From contig NZ_ACYY01000014.1 of NCBI RefSeq assembly GCF_000176015.1, positions 40,345 to 104,344 of the forward strand: 64,000 nucleotides of DNA. Reading direction: 5' to 3'. Made by a program: the position numbers and the translations under genes. How positions within the stretch are numbered: position 1 is the stretch's first letter; every line of letters begins with the position of its first letter. Source of the stretch: Rhodobacter ferrooxidans. GTDB taxonomy: Bacteria > Pseudomonadota > Alphaproteobacteria > Rhodobacterales > Rhodobacteraceae. Of this stretch, positions 1 to 8,087 are shown piece after piece. Below the pieces are notes generated by a model. The model saw nothing but the letters and a program-made list of their open reading frames with translations, searched no databases and was not told the origin of the DNA.

Positions 1-49
1 ACCGGGCGGTCAGCGCAGCTACGAGGTGCTGAGCATCCGCTTCGTCTGA
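1..49 (+). CDS. greA: Transcription elongation factor GreA, C-terminal end (partial)
   Basis: Only the last 15 codons and the TGA stop at 47-49 are in the window, read in the second frame. The peptide PGGQRSYEVLSIRFV matches the usual C-terminal strand of GreA (a 'PGG.RSYEV..I.' pattern). GreA rescues backtracked RNA polymerase by stimulating transcript cleavage. The call rests on this short tail, so another GreA/GreB-fold protein remains possible. The next gene begins 27 bases downstream in the same direction. Confidence 0.6.
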   Translation, partial: PGGQRSYEVLSIRFV

Positions 50-76
50 TGAATGCGGAAAGCAGCAGGTAAGCCG

Positions 77-1099
77 ATGGCCGAGCCGTCCGAGAAACCG
101 AAGGTCAAACCGCTTGTCCTGACGCCGAAGCCCGACAGCGGTTTTGGTGCCACAGAACTGGTGGCGGCGCTGCTCAGCCTGATCTGGGTGGTGGCGGTGA
201 TCGCCTATGTGCTGCTGTCGCCGCGCGCCGAGGGCGAGGGCGTGCTGGGGCTGGTGATGGCGCTTCTGGTGGTGTTCCTGCCGCTGGCGCTGATCTGGGT
301 GGCGGTGACGACGCTGCGCACGGTGCACGGCTTGCGGGCCGAGGCGGCGCGGTTGCAGGCGGCGGTCGAGGCGATGCGCCACGCCTATGTCGCGGGCCAG
401 CAGGGCGGGGCGGGCGGCCTGAAACCCTCGGTCGAAAAGAAGCTGGACGAGATTGCCGCAGCGCAACGGCAGACCGAAACCGCGCTGGCCCGCTTCAGCA
501 CCCGCCGCGATGGCGCGCTCAGCGTGCCTTCCGCCGATCGCAAGGCGGCGCTGGTCCCGTCTCGTGCTACCCAGACCGATGAACAACCCGCTTTGGCGCT
601 GGGCACCCCCGCCGAGGACATGCGCGCGCCGCTGTCGGTGACCGATTTCATCCGCGCGCTGCAATTCCCCGAAAACCCCGATGACAAGGACGGCTTTCGC
701 GCGCTGCGGCTGGCGCTGGAGGATCGCAACGTCGCCAAGCTGATCCGCTCGGCGCAAGACGTGCTGACGCTGCTGGCGCAGGAGGGCATCTATATGGATG
801 ACCTGAAACCCGACCGCGCCCGCCCGGAAATCTGGCGCCGCTTTGCCACCGGCGAGCGGGGACGGGCTGTGGCCGGGCTTGGCGGCATCCGCGACCGCTC
901 CAGCCTGGCGCTGACCGCCAGCCGGATGCGCGAAGACCCGGTGTTCCGCGACGCCGCCCACCATTTTTTGCGCACCTTCGACAAGATCTTTGCCGAGTTC
1001 GAAAAAAGCGCCAGCGACGCCGAGCTTTCCGACCTGTCGGAAACCCGCACCGCCCGCGCCTTCATGCTGTTCGGCCGGGTGACGGGAACCTTCGACTAA
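77..1099 (+). CDS. Membrane-anchored protein of unknown function with a helical C-terminal half
   Basis: Not recognised as a named family. The 340-residue product has a short lysine/proline-rich N-terminus, two hydrophobic segments at about residues 28-47 and 56-78, a heptad-like charged stretch (about 84-102) that could be a coiled coil, and a soluble helical region from about 195 to the end. This suggests an inner-membrane anchor with a large cytoplasmic part. I chose the ATG at 77, which has AGGTAA upstream, over the ATG at 53, which overlaps the greA stop region and lacks a ribosome site. It converges on the acetyltransferase at 1190, with a palindromic repeat exactly between the two stops. 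Confidence 0.7.
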   Translation: MAEPSEKPKVKPLVLTPKPDSGFGATELVAALLSLIWVVAVIAYVLLSPRAEGEGVLGLVMALLVVFLPLALIWVAVTTLRTVHGLRAEAARLQAAVEAMRHAYVAGQQGGAGGLKPSVEKKLDEIAAAQRQTETALARFSTRRDGALSVPSADRKAALVPSRATQTDEQPALALGTPAEDMRAPLSVTDFIRALQFPENPDDKDGFRALRLALEDRNVAKLIRSAQDVLTLLAQEGIYMDDLKPDRARPEIWRRFATGERGRAVAGLGGIRDRSSLALTASRMREDPVFRDAAHHFLRTFDKIFAEFEKSASDAELSDLSETRTARAFMLFGRVTGTFD

Positions 1100-1116
1100 G
1101 GCTTTCTCCTTTGCGA

Positions 1117-1172
1117 AAATATCCCCCGCGGAGCGTCGGTGCTGGCAGCGAGAGCCTCCGGCGGGGATATTT
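1117..1172. repeat. Palindromic repeat family A, copy 1 (likely bidirectional terminator)
   Basis: Inverted repeat: AAATATCCCCCGCGGAG on the left and CTCCGGCGGGGATATTT on the right. It lies between the TAA of the membrane-protein gene and the stop of the convergent acetyltransferase gene. The tail GAAAACAGATGAAAG continues to within two bases of that second stop. Copy 2 at 8015-8068 is almost the same sequence in reverse complement. The position between convergent genes suggests termination in both directions. Confidence 0.75.
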
Positions 1173-1189
1173 GAAAACAGATGAAAGCC

Positions 1190-1777
1190 TCAGTCCAGTG
1201 CCTTCACCATGGTGGTGGCGGCGGCAAAGCCGAAGACGTGGCGCAGTGGACCAATGGTGGCGGTGCCTGTGGCCTCGAACCCCAGCCGCTCATACAGGGC
1301 GCGGGCGCGTTGGTTGCTGTCGATCACATCCAGCCTGATCGCGCCATAGCCGCGGCTGCGGCCTTCGTCGCACAGGGCGTCGATCAGCAGCGTGCCGATG
1401 CCATGGCCGCGCGCTTCCGGGGCGACGCAGATGCCATCGACCAGAAACCGCAGGTTATCGACCTCGCTTTGCAGCAGCCGCAGCACGCCGCCACGCCAGC
1501 CCGCGCCAAACCGGCCATAGACCGCGCGCAGGTCTTGCGGGTCGCCGTCGGCAAAGGCGCCGTAGGGGGTCTTGAATCCGGCGATGCCCAGCAGGGTGCC
1601 TTTGGCATCAAGGGCGGCAATGCAATGGTCGGCGCGGATCACCCGGTCCAGAAACGCCAGCGCCCGCGGGGGCGGCCCCATCACCCGGCCCAGCTTTTCC
1701 CCGAAGGCCTGCCAGTAGATCACCGCCGCGTCCTTGCGCAGGTGCAGCGGCAGGCCATGCTGGATCTGCACGTTCAT
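1190..1777 (-). CDS. GNAT-family N-acetyltransferase
   Basis: 195-residue acetyltransferase of the GNAT fold. The acetyl-CoA pyrophosphate-binding motif is RGHGIG at residues 123-128, preceded by the strand FLVDGICVAP, and the usual motif B region ends ARALYERLGFE. The substrate cannot be told from sequence. The start ATG (CAT at 1775-1777) overlaps the stop of the upstream gene by four bases (ATGA), so it is probably co-translated with the mobA-linked pair. It is the last gene of that leftward run. Confidence 0.85.
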   Translation of the reverse strand: MNVQIQHGLPLHLRKDAAVIYWQAFGEKLGRVMGPPPRALAFLDRVIRADHCIAALDAKGTLLGIAGFKTPYGAFADGDPQDLRAVYGRFGAGWRGGVLRLLQSEVDNLRFLVDGICVAPEARGHGIGTLLIDALCDEGRSRGYGAIRLDVIDSNQRARALYERLGFEATGTATIGPLRHVFGFAAATTMVKALD

Positions 1778-2646
1778 GCCAGCGCCGCCAGCAGGGTGGC
1801 ACCGGCGGTGGCGCCGAGTATCCAGCCCTCCTCCGCCTGGCCGGGCCAGTCGGGCACGGCGTCCAGCAACGCGCCAAGGTCGCCGGATTGCGACAGCCGC
1901 CACAGGGCTTGCGCCAGCAGGCTGACCTGCGCCGCATCCTTGATCGCGCCGCCCGCAACGGCACGGGCCACGGCGGGGTCGATCAGGCTTGGGTAAACCT
2001 CGGCCAGCACCAAAGCGGTATCGGGTGCATCAAACGGCCAGACCGCGGTGCCGGGGCGGGCGGCCAGCCGGGCCAGCATCGGCAGACCCATCAGCGCCTG
2101 CGAACCCACAGCACCTGTGGTGAAAAGCTTCCACACCGATTGCGCCCTTGGCACCAGCAATTCGACCCGGCGGCGTTCGGCAAGGCCGAGGGCGGGGTAG
2201 TCCACCGCCTTGGTCAGCGGAAGATCGGGCAGGTTCAGGCTTGCCGGGCGGCCCCAGAACGGGCCGGGGGCGGCAAAGCGGCGGTTGATATCCTGCGCCA
2301 GCGCGAAGCGGGCGTTGGCATTGGCCGGGCCGTCCTGCACGGCATTTGCCAGCCAGTTCCAGACCGCGCGCGCGCTGGCCTGCCCGGTCAGCGCCCTGGC
2401 AAAGCCCTGCGGGTAGCCCAAAGGGAAATCGAAGCCCGCCAGCACCCGCCGCCCCATGGTCGCTTCGGCATCCAGCAGGGCGGTCAGGGCGGCTTCGGCG
2501 CTGGCTCTGGTGCGGCAATACAGCGGCTGGGTCGCGCCAGCCCCCGCCGTGCCGATCCAGATCGCGTTGGCTGATGGGCTGGCGGGCGAGGGGGTGGCGG
2601 CGGCTGACCAATCCACCACCACCACGGTGTCGAACCGCGGGCTCAT
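1774..2646 (-). CDS. MobA-linked conserved protein (often labelled molybdopterin guanine dinucleotide synthesis)
   Basis: 290-residue protein beginning MSPRFDTVVVVDWSAAATPS. The early 'VVVVDWSA' strand and Asp look like the start of an RNase H or actin-like fold, but I see no proven catalytic set. To my knowledge, homologues in Rhodobacteraceae are labelled 'molybdopterin guanine dinucleotide synthesis' mainly because they sit beside mobA. Its start ATG overlaps the mobA stop (2643-2646), and its end overlaps the acetyltransferase start. Both overlaps suggest translational coupling. The function is not established. Confidence 0.7.
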   Translation of the reverse strand: MSPRFDTVVVVDWSAAATPSPASPSANAIWIGTAGAGATQPLYCRTRASAEAALTALLDAEATMGRRVLAGFDFPLGYPQGFARALTGQASARAVWNWLANAVQDGPANANARFALAQDINRRFAAPGPFWGRPASLNLPDLPLTKAVDYPALGLAERRRVELLVPRAQSVWKLFTTGAVGSQALMGLPMLARLAARPGTAVWPFDAPDTALVLAEVYPSLIDPAVARAVAGGAIKDAAQVSLLAQALWRLSQSGDLGALLDAVPDWPGQAEEGWILGATAGATLLAALA

Positions 2647-3239
2647 GGCTGGCCCGCCAGATGCGCCTCGGCGCAGGCCAGGTCTTCGGGGGTGTTGAGG
2701 TTGGCGAAGGGGTCCGGGGTCTGTGGGGCAAACACCGCCTCGGCGGCGGCGTGGCTTGTGGCAAAGCCCATCACCCGCGCATCGCCCCGGGCCAGCGTGG
2801 CGCGCAGATCGGCGCGCAGGGCCACCGGCCACAGCCCGAAGGTCGGATGCGCCCGCCCGGCATGGCTGGCGATGGCCAGACCTTCCGGCGCGGTTTCGGC
2901 GGCAAGGTGCAGCCGTGGCACCAGATCGCAGGGAAAGAACGGCGTATCCACCGCCACGCTGACCACCGCATCCGCCCCCAGCGCCACCGCCCAATCCAGC
3001 GCTGCCAACACGCCCGACAGCGGCCCCAGCGGGTCAGCATCCGCCAGCACCGGCAGGCCAAAGCGGGCAAAGCGCGCCGGATCGCCATTTGCGGACAGCG
3101 CCAGCCGCTCGACCTGCGGCTCCAGCCTTGCGACGGCATGCGCCAGCAGCGGCACCCCGGCCAGCGGCAGCAGCGCCTTGCAGGCCCCGCCCATCCGCCG
3201 CCCTTGCCCGCCGGCCAGGATTACCCCGAAAATCCGCAA
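2643..3239 (-). CDS. mobA: Molybdenum cofactor guanylyltransferase MobA
   Basis: Transfers GMP from GTP to molybdopterin to make the MGD cofactor of DMSO-reductase-family enzymes. The nucleotide-binding loop LAGGQGRRMGG is near the N-terminus, AVDTPFFP forms the second conserved segment and NLNTPEDL lies near the end. The length (198 aa) fits the family. The start is probably TTG at 3237-3239, six bases after AGAGG; no ATG lies in the right place. Oddity: the usual 'GGxDK' sequence reads GGACK, with Cys in place of Asp. The stop overlaps the next gene by four bases. Confidence 0.85.
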   Translation of the reverse strand: MRIFGVILAGGQGRRMGGACKALLPLAGVPLLAHAVARLEPQVERLALSANGDPARFARFGLPVLADADPLGPLSGVLAALDWAVALGADAVVSVAVDTPFFPCDLVPRLHLAAETAPEGLAIASHAGRAHPTFGLWPVALRADLRATLARGDARVMGFATSHAAAEAVFAPQTPDPFANLNTPEDLACAEAHLAGQP

Positions 3240-3440
3240 ACCTCGCCTCTGCCGCAAATTGCATCGCCCGCAACGATTGCCTAAGCCCTGCGCGATGGTG
3301 CGTAAAGGCCGCAGCCGGGAAAGGCCCAAGCGATATCGGATCTGTTGCCCAGCCGTCGCCGCACCTTCTGGCGCGGGGTGCTGGCCTCGGCACGCCTCAA
3401 GGTGGTGATCGGGCCGTTCGGGCTGCCGCTCGGCAAATAC

Positions 3441-4052
3441 TTACTGCGCCCGCGGGTCGCCCATCTGCACCATCAGCACGCCATGGTTGTCGTCGGCGTC
3501 ATCGTCGGTGATGGTGCGGCTGGTCACGCCGGGCAATTCGCCGAACGCCTTCATCAGGTTGCGCGGAAACCAGGTGGCAGGGATGGCCTCGAACCCCGGC
3601 ACGCCACGCAGCACGTCGGTCACGGAATTCGAACACATCGCCTTGGCCACCGCGCCATGCGACAGCGCCCGTTGCATCACCAGATCAGCGACTTGCGGCG
3701 AAACCGGCAGCGTCTGTTCAACGACATAGTAGGTTTCGCGGGCATGGTAGTCGATGTAGAAGTTCACCATCTTGTCGGTGATGCCGAAATGCACGTCGTT
3801 GCGTTCGGGCAATCTGGGGTGGTGCCAGGTGCCGGCCGGATCGAACATCACCCGCTGGCTGCCGTTGATCATCAGGCCGGAATGTGCACCGCTGTCGCCG
3901 TTCACCCTGAGCACGGTGAACAGGGTAACGCTGGGCGGCGCCTCCGAGACATAGCGGGCGGCGGCAACATCGGCGTCGGGCGCCCAGACCGGGTCGGCAC
4001 CACAGGCACCAAGCGTTGACACGATTGCAAGGCTCAGAAACAGGCGACGCAT
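3441..4052 (-). CDS. Exported lipoprotein of unknown function
   Basis: 203 residues with a lipoprotein signal peptide: MRRLFLSLAIVSTLGAC ends in the lipobox LGAC, so Cys-17 should be lipidated. The rest has no motif I recognise. The phrases 'HSGLMINGSQRVMFDPAG' and 'YYVVEQTLPVSPQVADLV' suggest a folded periplasmic domain. I chose the ATG at 4050-4052 because AAGGAT lies seven bases upstream and the signal peptide begins there. About 200 bases separate it from mobA and 140 from the MBL-fold gene, so it is probably its own transcription unit. Confidence 0.75.
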   Translation of the reverse strand: MRRLFLSLAIVSTLGACGADPVWAPDADVAAARYVSEAPPSVTLFTVLRVNGDSGAHSGLMINGSQRVMFDPAGTWHHPRLPERNDVHFGITDKMVNFYIDYHARETYYVVEQTLPVSPQVADLVMQRALSHGAVAKAMCSNSVTDVLRGVPGFEAIPATWFPRNLMKAFGELPGVTSRTITDDDADDNHGVLMVQMGDPRAQ

Positions 4053-4190
4053 CGGCGATCCTTCAAAGGTCAGACTGTGGGCAAACGCTGAATTTCCGCC
4101 AAAAGGCAGGCAGTGCAAAGCGCACTCAATCCTGCGCAATCGCCGGGGATGCGCGTCTTTCCGCCGCCATAGCCGAGATTCCGGCGGCTG

Positions 4191-5225
4191 TCACGCGGGC
4201 AGCGCCTGCCACAGCCACGCGCCGTCGGCACCCATGCAACGCTGCACCACTCCGCTGCGCAAAAGGTGGTTCAGATGCGCCACCGCCTCGGCCAGCGCCA
4301 GCCCGTATTCGCCGTCCCTGATCGGGCGGCGGTAAAGTGCGGCAAAGCAGCCGGTGGCGGTGTGGGGGGTTTTGAGGTGGTCACGCAGCCGGTCAAGCGC
4401 GGTTTCGTGGTCCGAAATCATCTGGCGCAGCCGCCCCGGCAGGCCGGTGAACGGCAGCTTGTGGCCGGGCAGAACCAGATGATCTTCCCGCGCGTGGGTC
4501 TGAAAGCTGCGGCAGCTTTGCAGCCAGTCTTCCAGCGGGTCGGCATCGGGTTCCGACGGGTAAACCCCGATATTGGCCGAGATGGTCGGCAAAAGCTGGT
4601 CGCCCGCCAGCACCAGATTGTCCTCCATGCTCCAGAACGTCGCGTGTTCGGCGGCGTGGCCGTCGCCCATCCGCACCTGCCAGCGCCGCCCGGCCATGGT
4701 GATCTGACAGCCTTCGGCAATGCGGGTAAAGCCCAGCGGCATCGGTGCCACCACGTCGCAGAAGTTGAACGGGCGTTCGGTGGCGCGACGGGCGTAAAGG
4801 TCGGCATCCATCCCGGCCCCGCGCCAGAACGCCAGGGTTTCCGGCACCGGCAGCGGCTGTTCGTCCAGCCGCAGCATCCGCGCGTAAAGCCAGGCGGTGC
4901 GGGTGGTCACCAGTTCGGCCCCCATCTCCTGAAACCAACCGGCCAGGCCAACATGATCGGGGTGATGATGCGTCACCACCACCCGCTTCACCGGCCGACC
5001 CTGCAAAGGCCCCGCCAGAAGCGCCTGCCAGATCGCCCGGCCACGGCGGCTGTCCAGCCCGGTGTCGATCACCGTCCAGCCATCGCCATCGTCCAGCGCA
5101 TAGACGTTGATATGGCCCAAGGGTGGCGGCAACGGCAGCCGCAGCCACAGCACGCCGCTTGCAATTTCAACGGCTTCGCCCTCGGCAGGGGGCGCGAACG
5201 GCATGTGCAGAGGCGCGTGGGTCAC
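4191..5225 (-). CDS. MBL-fold metallo-hydrolase
   Basis: 344-residue metallo-beta-lactamase-fold hydrolase. The zinc motif HHHPDH lies at residues 86-91, followed by later metal-ligand candidates at 'GDGHAAEH' and 'LPGHKLPF'. The C-terminal helical extension is of the kind seen in RNase-Z/LACTB2-like hydrolases. The substrate is unknown; hydrolysis of a thioester or phosphate ester is typical. The start is taken as GTG at 5223-5225, overlapping the stop of the acyl-CoA dehydrogenase (GTGA); an ATG at 5204 is the alternative. The coupling suggests it acts with that dehydrogenase, possibly as a thioesterase, but this is inference. Confidence 0.8.
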   Translation of the reverse strand: MTHAPLHMPFAPPAEGEAVEIASGVLWLRLPLPPPLGHINVYALDDGDGWTVIDTGLDSRRGRAIWQALLAGPLQGRPVKRVVVTHHHPDHVGLAGWFQEMGAELVTTRTAWLYARMLRLDEQPLPVPETLAFWRGAGMDADLYARRATERPFNFCDVVAPMPLGFTRIAEGCQITMAGRRWQVRMGDGHAAEHATFWSMEDNLVLAGDQLLPTISANIGVYPSEPDADPLEDWLQSCRSFQTHAREDHLVLPGHKLPFTGLPGRLRQMISDHETALDRLRDHLKTPHTATGCFAALYRRPIRDGEYGLALAEAVAHLNHLLRSGVVQRCMGADGAWLWQALPA

Positions 5226-6925
5226 GCCCGCAGATCCTCGGGCGTCACGGCGTAAAGCTCGTCCACCGAACAGCGCACCTCGGCCAGCAGCGCCGCATGT
5301 TCCGGCAACAGCCGCTTGATCGCCACCCGTGCCAGCGCCACCCGCCCGGCATCGGCCAGCGCCGCCCGCAACTGGAAATGCGCCCCCAGCACCAGGGCAA
5401 AGGCCCGCAGATAAGGCACCGCCCCGGCAAAGCGCTGGTTCATCTCTTGCACCAGCAACCATTCCGTGGTCTCGCGCAGCGTCTCGGCGGCGTTCCACAC
5501 CGCGGTGGCCATGTTCGGGAAAGCCCCCCGCGCGGCTTCGGCCTGGGCCTCGACCTCCTCCAGCAGCCGGAACGCCGCCTCGCCGCCATCAGCCAGCTTG
5601 CGGCCCACCAGATCCATCGCCTGAATACCGTTGGTGCCCTCGTAGATCGCCGTCACCCGCACGTCGCGCAGATATTGCGCCGCACCGGTTTCCTCGATGA
5701 AGCCCATGCCGCCATGCACCTGCACGCCCAGGCTGGCCACATTGACGCCGGTATCGGTGCCGCAGGCCTTGGCGATCGGTGTCAGCAGGGCGGCGCGGGC
5801 CTGCCAGTCGGCGCTGCCGGTGGCGCGGGCCATGTCGGTGGCCACGGCGCAAGACAGCGCGATGGCGCGGGCGGCGAAAATCTCGGCCCGCATCTGCACC
5901 AGCATGCGGCGCACATCGGCATGGTCGATGATCGCCCCGGCACCGGGCACCGGAGTCTTGCCCTGCTTGCGGTCCATCGCGTAATCGAGTGCCAGTTGAT
6001 AGGCCCCCTCGGCCGCCGCAATCCCCTGCACGCCGACGCCGAGGCGGGCGTTGTTCATCATGGTGAACATCGCCGCCATGCCCTTGTGCGGCGCGCCGAT
6101 CAGCCAGCCCTTCGCGGCATCGTATTGCATCACCGCCGTCGGGCTGCCGTGCAGGCCCATCTTGTGCTCCAGACTGACCACCGACAGGCTGTTGCGCGCG
6201 CCGGGGTTGCCGGCAGCATCGGGGATGAATTTCGGCACCAGAAACAGGCTGATACCCCGCGTGCCGGGGGCGGCATCGGGCAACCGGGCCAGCACCAGAT
6301 GGCAGATATTGGCGGCAAAATCGGCATCGGCCCAAGAGATGAAGATCTTCTGCCCGGTCACCGCATAAGTGCCATCGGCGTTCGGCTCGGCCTTGGCGCG
6401 CAAGGCACCGACATCGCTGCCCGCCTGCGATTCCGTCAGGTTCATCGTGCCGCACCAGTCGCCGGAAATCAGCTTCGGCAGGTAAAGCGCCTTGATCTCG
6501 GGGCTGGCGTGATGCTCCAGCGCCTCGATCTGGCCTTGGGTCAGCAAGGGGTTCAGATGCAGCGCCAGGCAGGCCGAGCCCATCATCTCGTTCACCGCCG
6601 AGGTCAGCGCCATTGGCAGACCCATGCCGCCAAACTCCGGGCTGGCGGCAATGCCGACCCAGCCACCCGCCGCAATGCCACGATAGCCTTCGGCAAAGCC
6701 GGGCGAGGCGATGACGCGGCCAGCCTCCAGCCGCGCCGGATGGGTGTCGCCCGCGCGCTGCAACGGCGCCAGCTCGGTTTCCGACAGCCGCGCGGCCTCG
6801 GTCAGGATGGCATCGACGGTTTCCGGCGTGGCCTCGGCAAAGCGGTCGGTGGCGGCCACCTGCGGAAGCCCGACCACATGGTCGAACAGAAAGCGGAACT
6901 CGCGAACCGGGGCGCGGTAGGGCAT
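5222..6925 (-). CDS. Acyl-CoA dehydrogenase of the DmdC type (3-methylmercaptopropionyl-CoA dehydrogenase family)
   Basis: 567-residue acyl-CoA dehydrogenase with the long C-terminal extension typical of DmdC-like enzymes. The N-terminus MPYRAPVREFRFLF is characteristic of that family. Further family motifs are TMNLTESQAGSDVG (FAD/substrate binding), HKMGLHGSPT and 'GGMGFIEETGAAQYLRD'. The catalytic glutamate is expected in 'AIYEGTNGIQA'. DmdC oxidises methylmercaptopropionyl-CoA from DMSP, but relatives act on other acyl-CoAs and no other dmd gene is nearby. It needs electron-transfer flavoprotein, encoded at 54.5-56.2 kb. GAGGA lies just before the ATG. The downstream MBL gene overlaps its stop. 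Confidence 0.85.
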   Translation of the reverse strand: MPYRAPVREFRFLFDHVVGLPQVAATDRFAEATPETVDAILTEAARLSETELAPLQRAGDTHPARLEAGRVIASPGFAEGYRGIAAGGWVGIAASPEFGGMGLPMALTSAVNEMMGSACLALHLNPLLTQGQIEALEHHASPEIKALYLPKLISGDWCGTMNLTESQAGSDVGALRAKAEPNADGTYAVTGQKIFISWADADFAANICHLVLARLPDAAPGTRGISLFLVPKFIPDAAGNPGARNSLSVVSLEHKMGLHGSPTAVMQYDAAKGWLIGAPHKGMAAMFTMMNNARLGVGVQGIAAAEGAYQLALDYAMDRKQGKTPVPGAGAIIDHADVRRMLVQMRAEIFAARAIALSCAVATDMARATGSADWQARAALLTPIAKACGTDTGVNVASLGVQVHGGMGFIEETGAAQYLRDVRVTAIYEGTNGIQAMDLVGRKLADGGEAAFRLLEEVEAQAEAARGAFPNMATAVWNAAETLRETTEWLLVQEMNQRFAGAVPYLRAFALVLGAHFQLRAALADAGRVALARVAIKRLLPEHAALLAEVRCSVDELYAVTPEDLRA

Positions 6926-7034
6926 CAATCCTCCTCGGCGCGCTTGGCAAAGCCTGGGCGCGCGGCTATGTGGGCGGTGTTGCCGCAAGGGTAACGCAAG
7001 GGCATGCCCCTTCAAGGCCAACGCTGCGTCACCG

Positions 7035-7991
7035 ATGATGAACACCGAAGCGCTTTTTGCCACGCCTGCGGGCATTGCCCGCGCCGCCGCCATCCTGCGC
7101 GGTGGTGGGCTGGTGGCGATGCCAACCGAAACGGTCTATGGGCTGGCGGGCGATGCCCGGCTGGATGCCACGGTGGCGCGGATCTTCGCGGCCAAGGGGC
7201 GGCCCGGCTTCAACCCGTTGATCGTGCATCTGGAAAACCTGGCGCAGGCGCGGGAGTTGGCAGTGTTTGACGCAAGGGCCGAGGCGCTGGCACAGGCGTT
7301 CTGGCCCGGGCCGCTGACGCTGGTGCTGCCGCGGCGGGCCGATGCCGGGCTGTCGCCGCTGGTCAGCGCCGGATTGGCGTCGGTGGCGCTCCGGTTGCCC
7401 GCGCATCCGGTGGCACGGGCGTTGCTGGCGGCCTTCGGCGGGCCTTTGGCCGCCCCTTCGGCCAACCCTTCGGGCCGGGTCAGCCCGACCACGTCGGCGC
7501 ATGTGCGCGACGGCCTCGGCGGCAGGATCGACGCCATCCTCGACGGCGGCGCCTGTGAAGTGGGCGTCGAATCCTCGATCGTCGGCCTGACCGGCCCCGC
7601 CACCCTGCTGCGCCCCGGCGGCATCCCGCTGGAGGCACTGGAGGCGGCGCTGGGCAGTCGTCTGGTGACCGCGGCTGACCCTGCCAAGATCACCGCCCCC
7701 GGCCAGCTAGCCTCGCATTACGCCCCTTCGGCAGCGGTGCGGCTGAATGTGACAAGCCCGCTGCCGGACGAGGTCTGGGTCGGCTTCGGCCCTGCTTGCC
7801 CCGGCGCCGCCCTGACCCTTTCGCCCAACGGCGATCTGGTGGAAGCCGCCGCCGCCCTGTTCCACATCCTGCGCCGCGCCGATGCACTGGCCGGGCCGAA
7901 TGGTGCCATCGCCTTTGCCCCGGTGCCGGAAACCGGCCTTGGCCGCGCCATCAACGACCGCCTGCGCCGCGCAGCCGCCCCGCGCACCTGA
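7035..7991 (+). CDS. sua5: L-threonylcarbamoyladenylate synthase, Sua5 type
   Basis: Makes threonylcarbamoyl-AMP from threonine, bicarbonate and ATP for the t6A modification at position 37 of ANN-decoding tRNAs. The YrdC domain runs over about residues 1-200: GGGLVAMPTETVYGLAGDA, AKGRPGFNPLIVH and 'PLAAPSANPSG'. A linker and a Sua5 C-terminal domain follow ('SHYAPSAAVRL' onward), giving 318 residues, as in full Sua5 rather than short TsaC. Two ATGs at 7035 and 7038 are both possible starts. It is divergent from the acyl-CoA dehydrogenase and converges on the GST gene with repeat copy 2 between them. Confidence 0.93.
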   Translation: MMNTEALFATPAGIARAAAILRGGGLVAMPTETVYGLAGDARLDATVARIFAAKGRPGFNPLIVHLENLAQARELAVFDARAEALAQAFWPGPLTLVLPRRADAGLSPLVSAGLASVALRLPAHPVARALLAAFGGPLAAPSANPSGRVSPTTSAHVRDGLGGRIDAILDGGACEVGVESSIVGLTGPATLLRPGGIPLEALEAALGSRLVTAADPAKITAPGQLASHYAPSAAVRLNVTSPLPDEVWVGFGPACPGAALTLSPNGDLVEAAAALFHILRRADALAGPNGAIAFAPVPETGLGRAINDRLRRAAAPRT

Positions 7992-8014
7992 TCTTTCGGC
8001 TTTCATCTGTTCTC

Positions 8015-8068
8015 AAATATCCCCGCCGGAGGCTTCCGCTGTCGGCACCGACGCTCCGCGGGGGATAT
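8015..8068. repeat. Palindromic repeat family A, copy 2 (likely bidirectional terminator)
   Basis: Left arm AAATATCCCCGCCGGAG and right arm CTCCGCGGGGGATAT, with a middle that includes GTCGGCACCGAC. Its reverse complement matches copy 1 apart from a handful of positions. Tails CTTTCATCTG (left) and GGATGAAAG (right) reach to near both stop codons. It lies exactly between the convergent sua5 and GST genes. Confidence 0.75.
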
Positions 8069-8087
8069 CTGGGCTCGGATGAAAGCC

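Noticed and set aside
3240..3440. A possible small protein with a TTG start at 3345 (reading LPSRRRTFWRGVLASARLK)
   Set aside because: The frame runs on into the antisense of the lipoprotein gene, has no ribosome site and matches nothing I recognise. It may be a gene remnant, but this cannot be supported.
5123..6994. A 623-codon open frame on the plus strand opposite the acyl-CoA dehydrogenase
   Set aside because: It is a codon-bias shadow. Its product is rich in Arg, His and Gln with no domain, while the minus strand encodes an intact DmdC-type enzyme and part of the MBL hydrolase.
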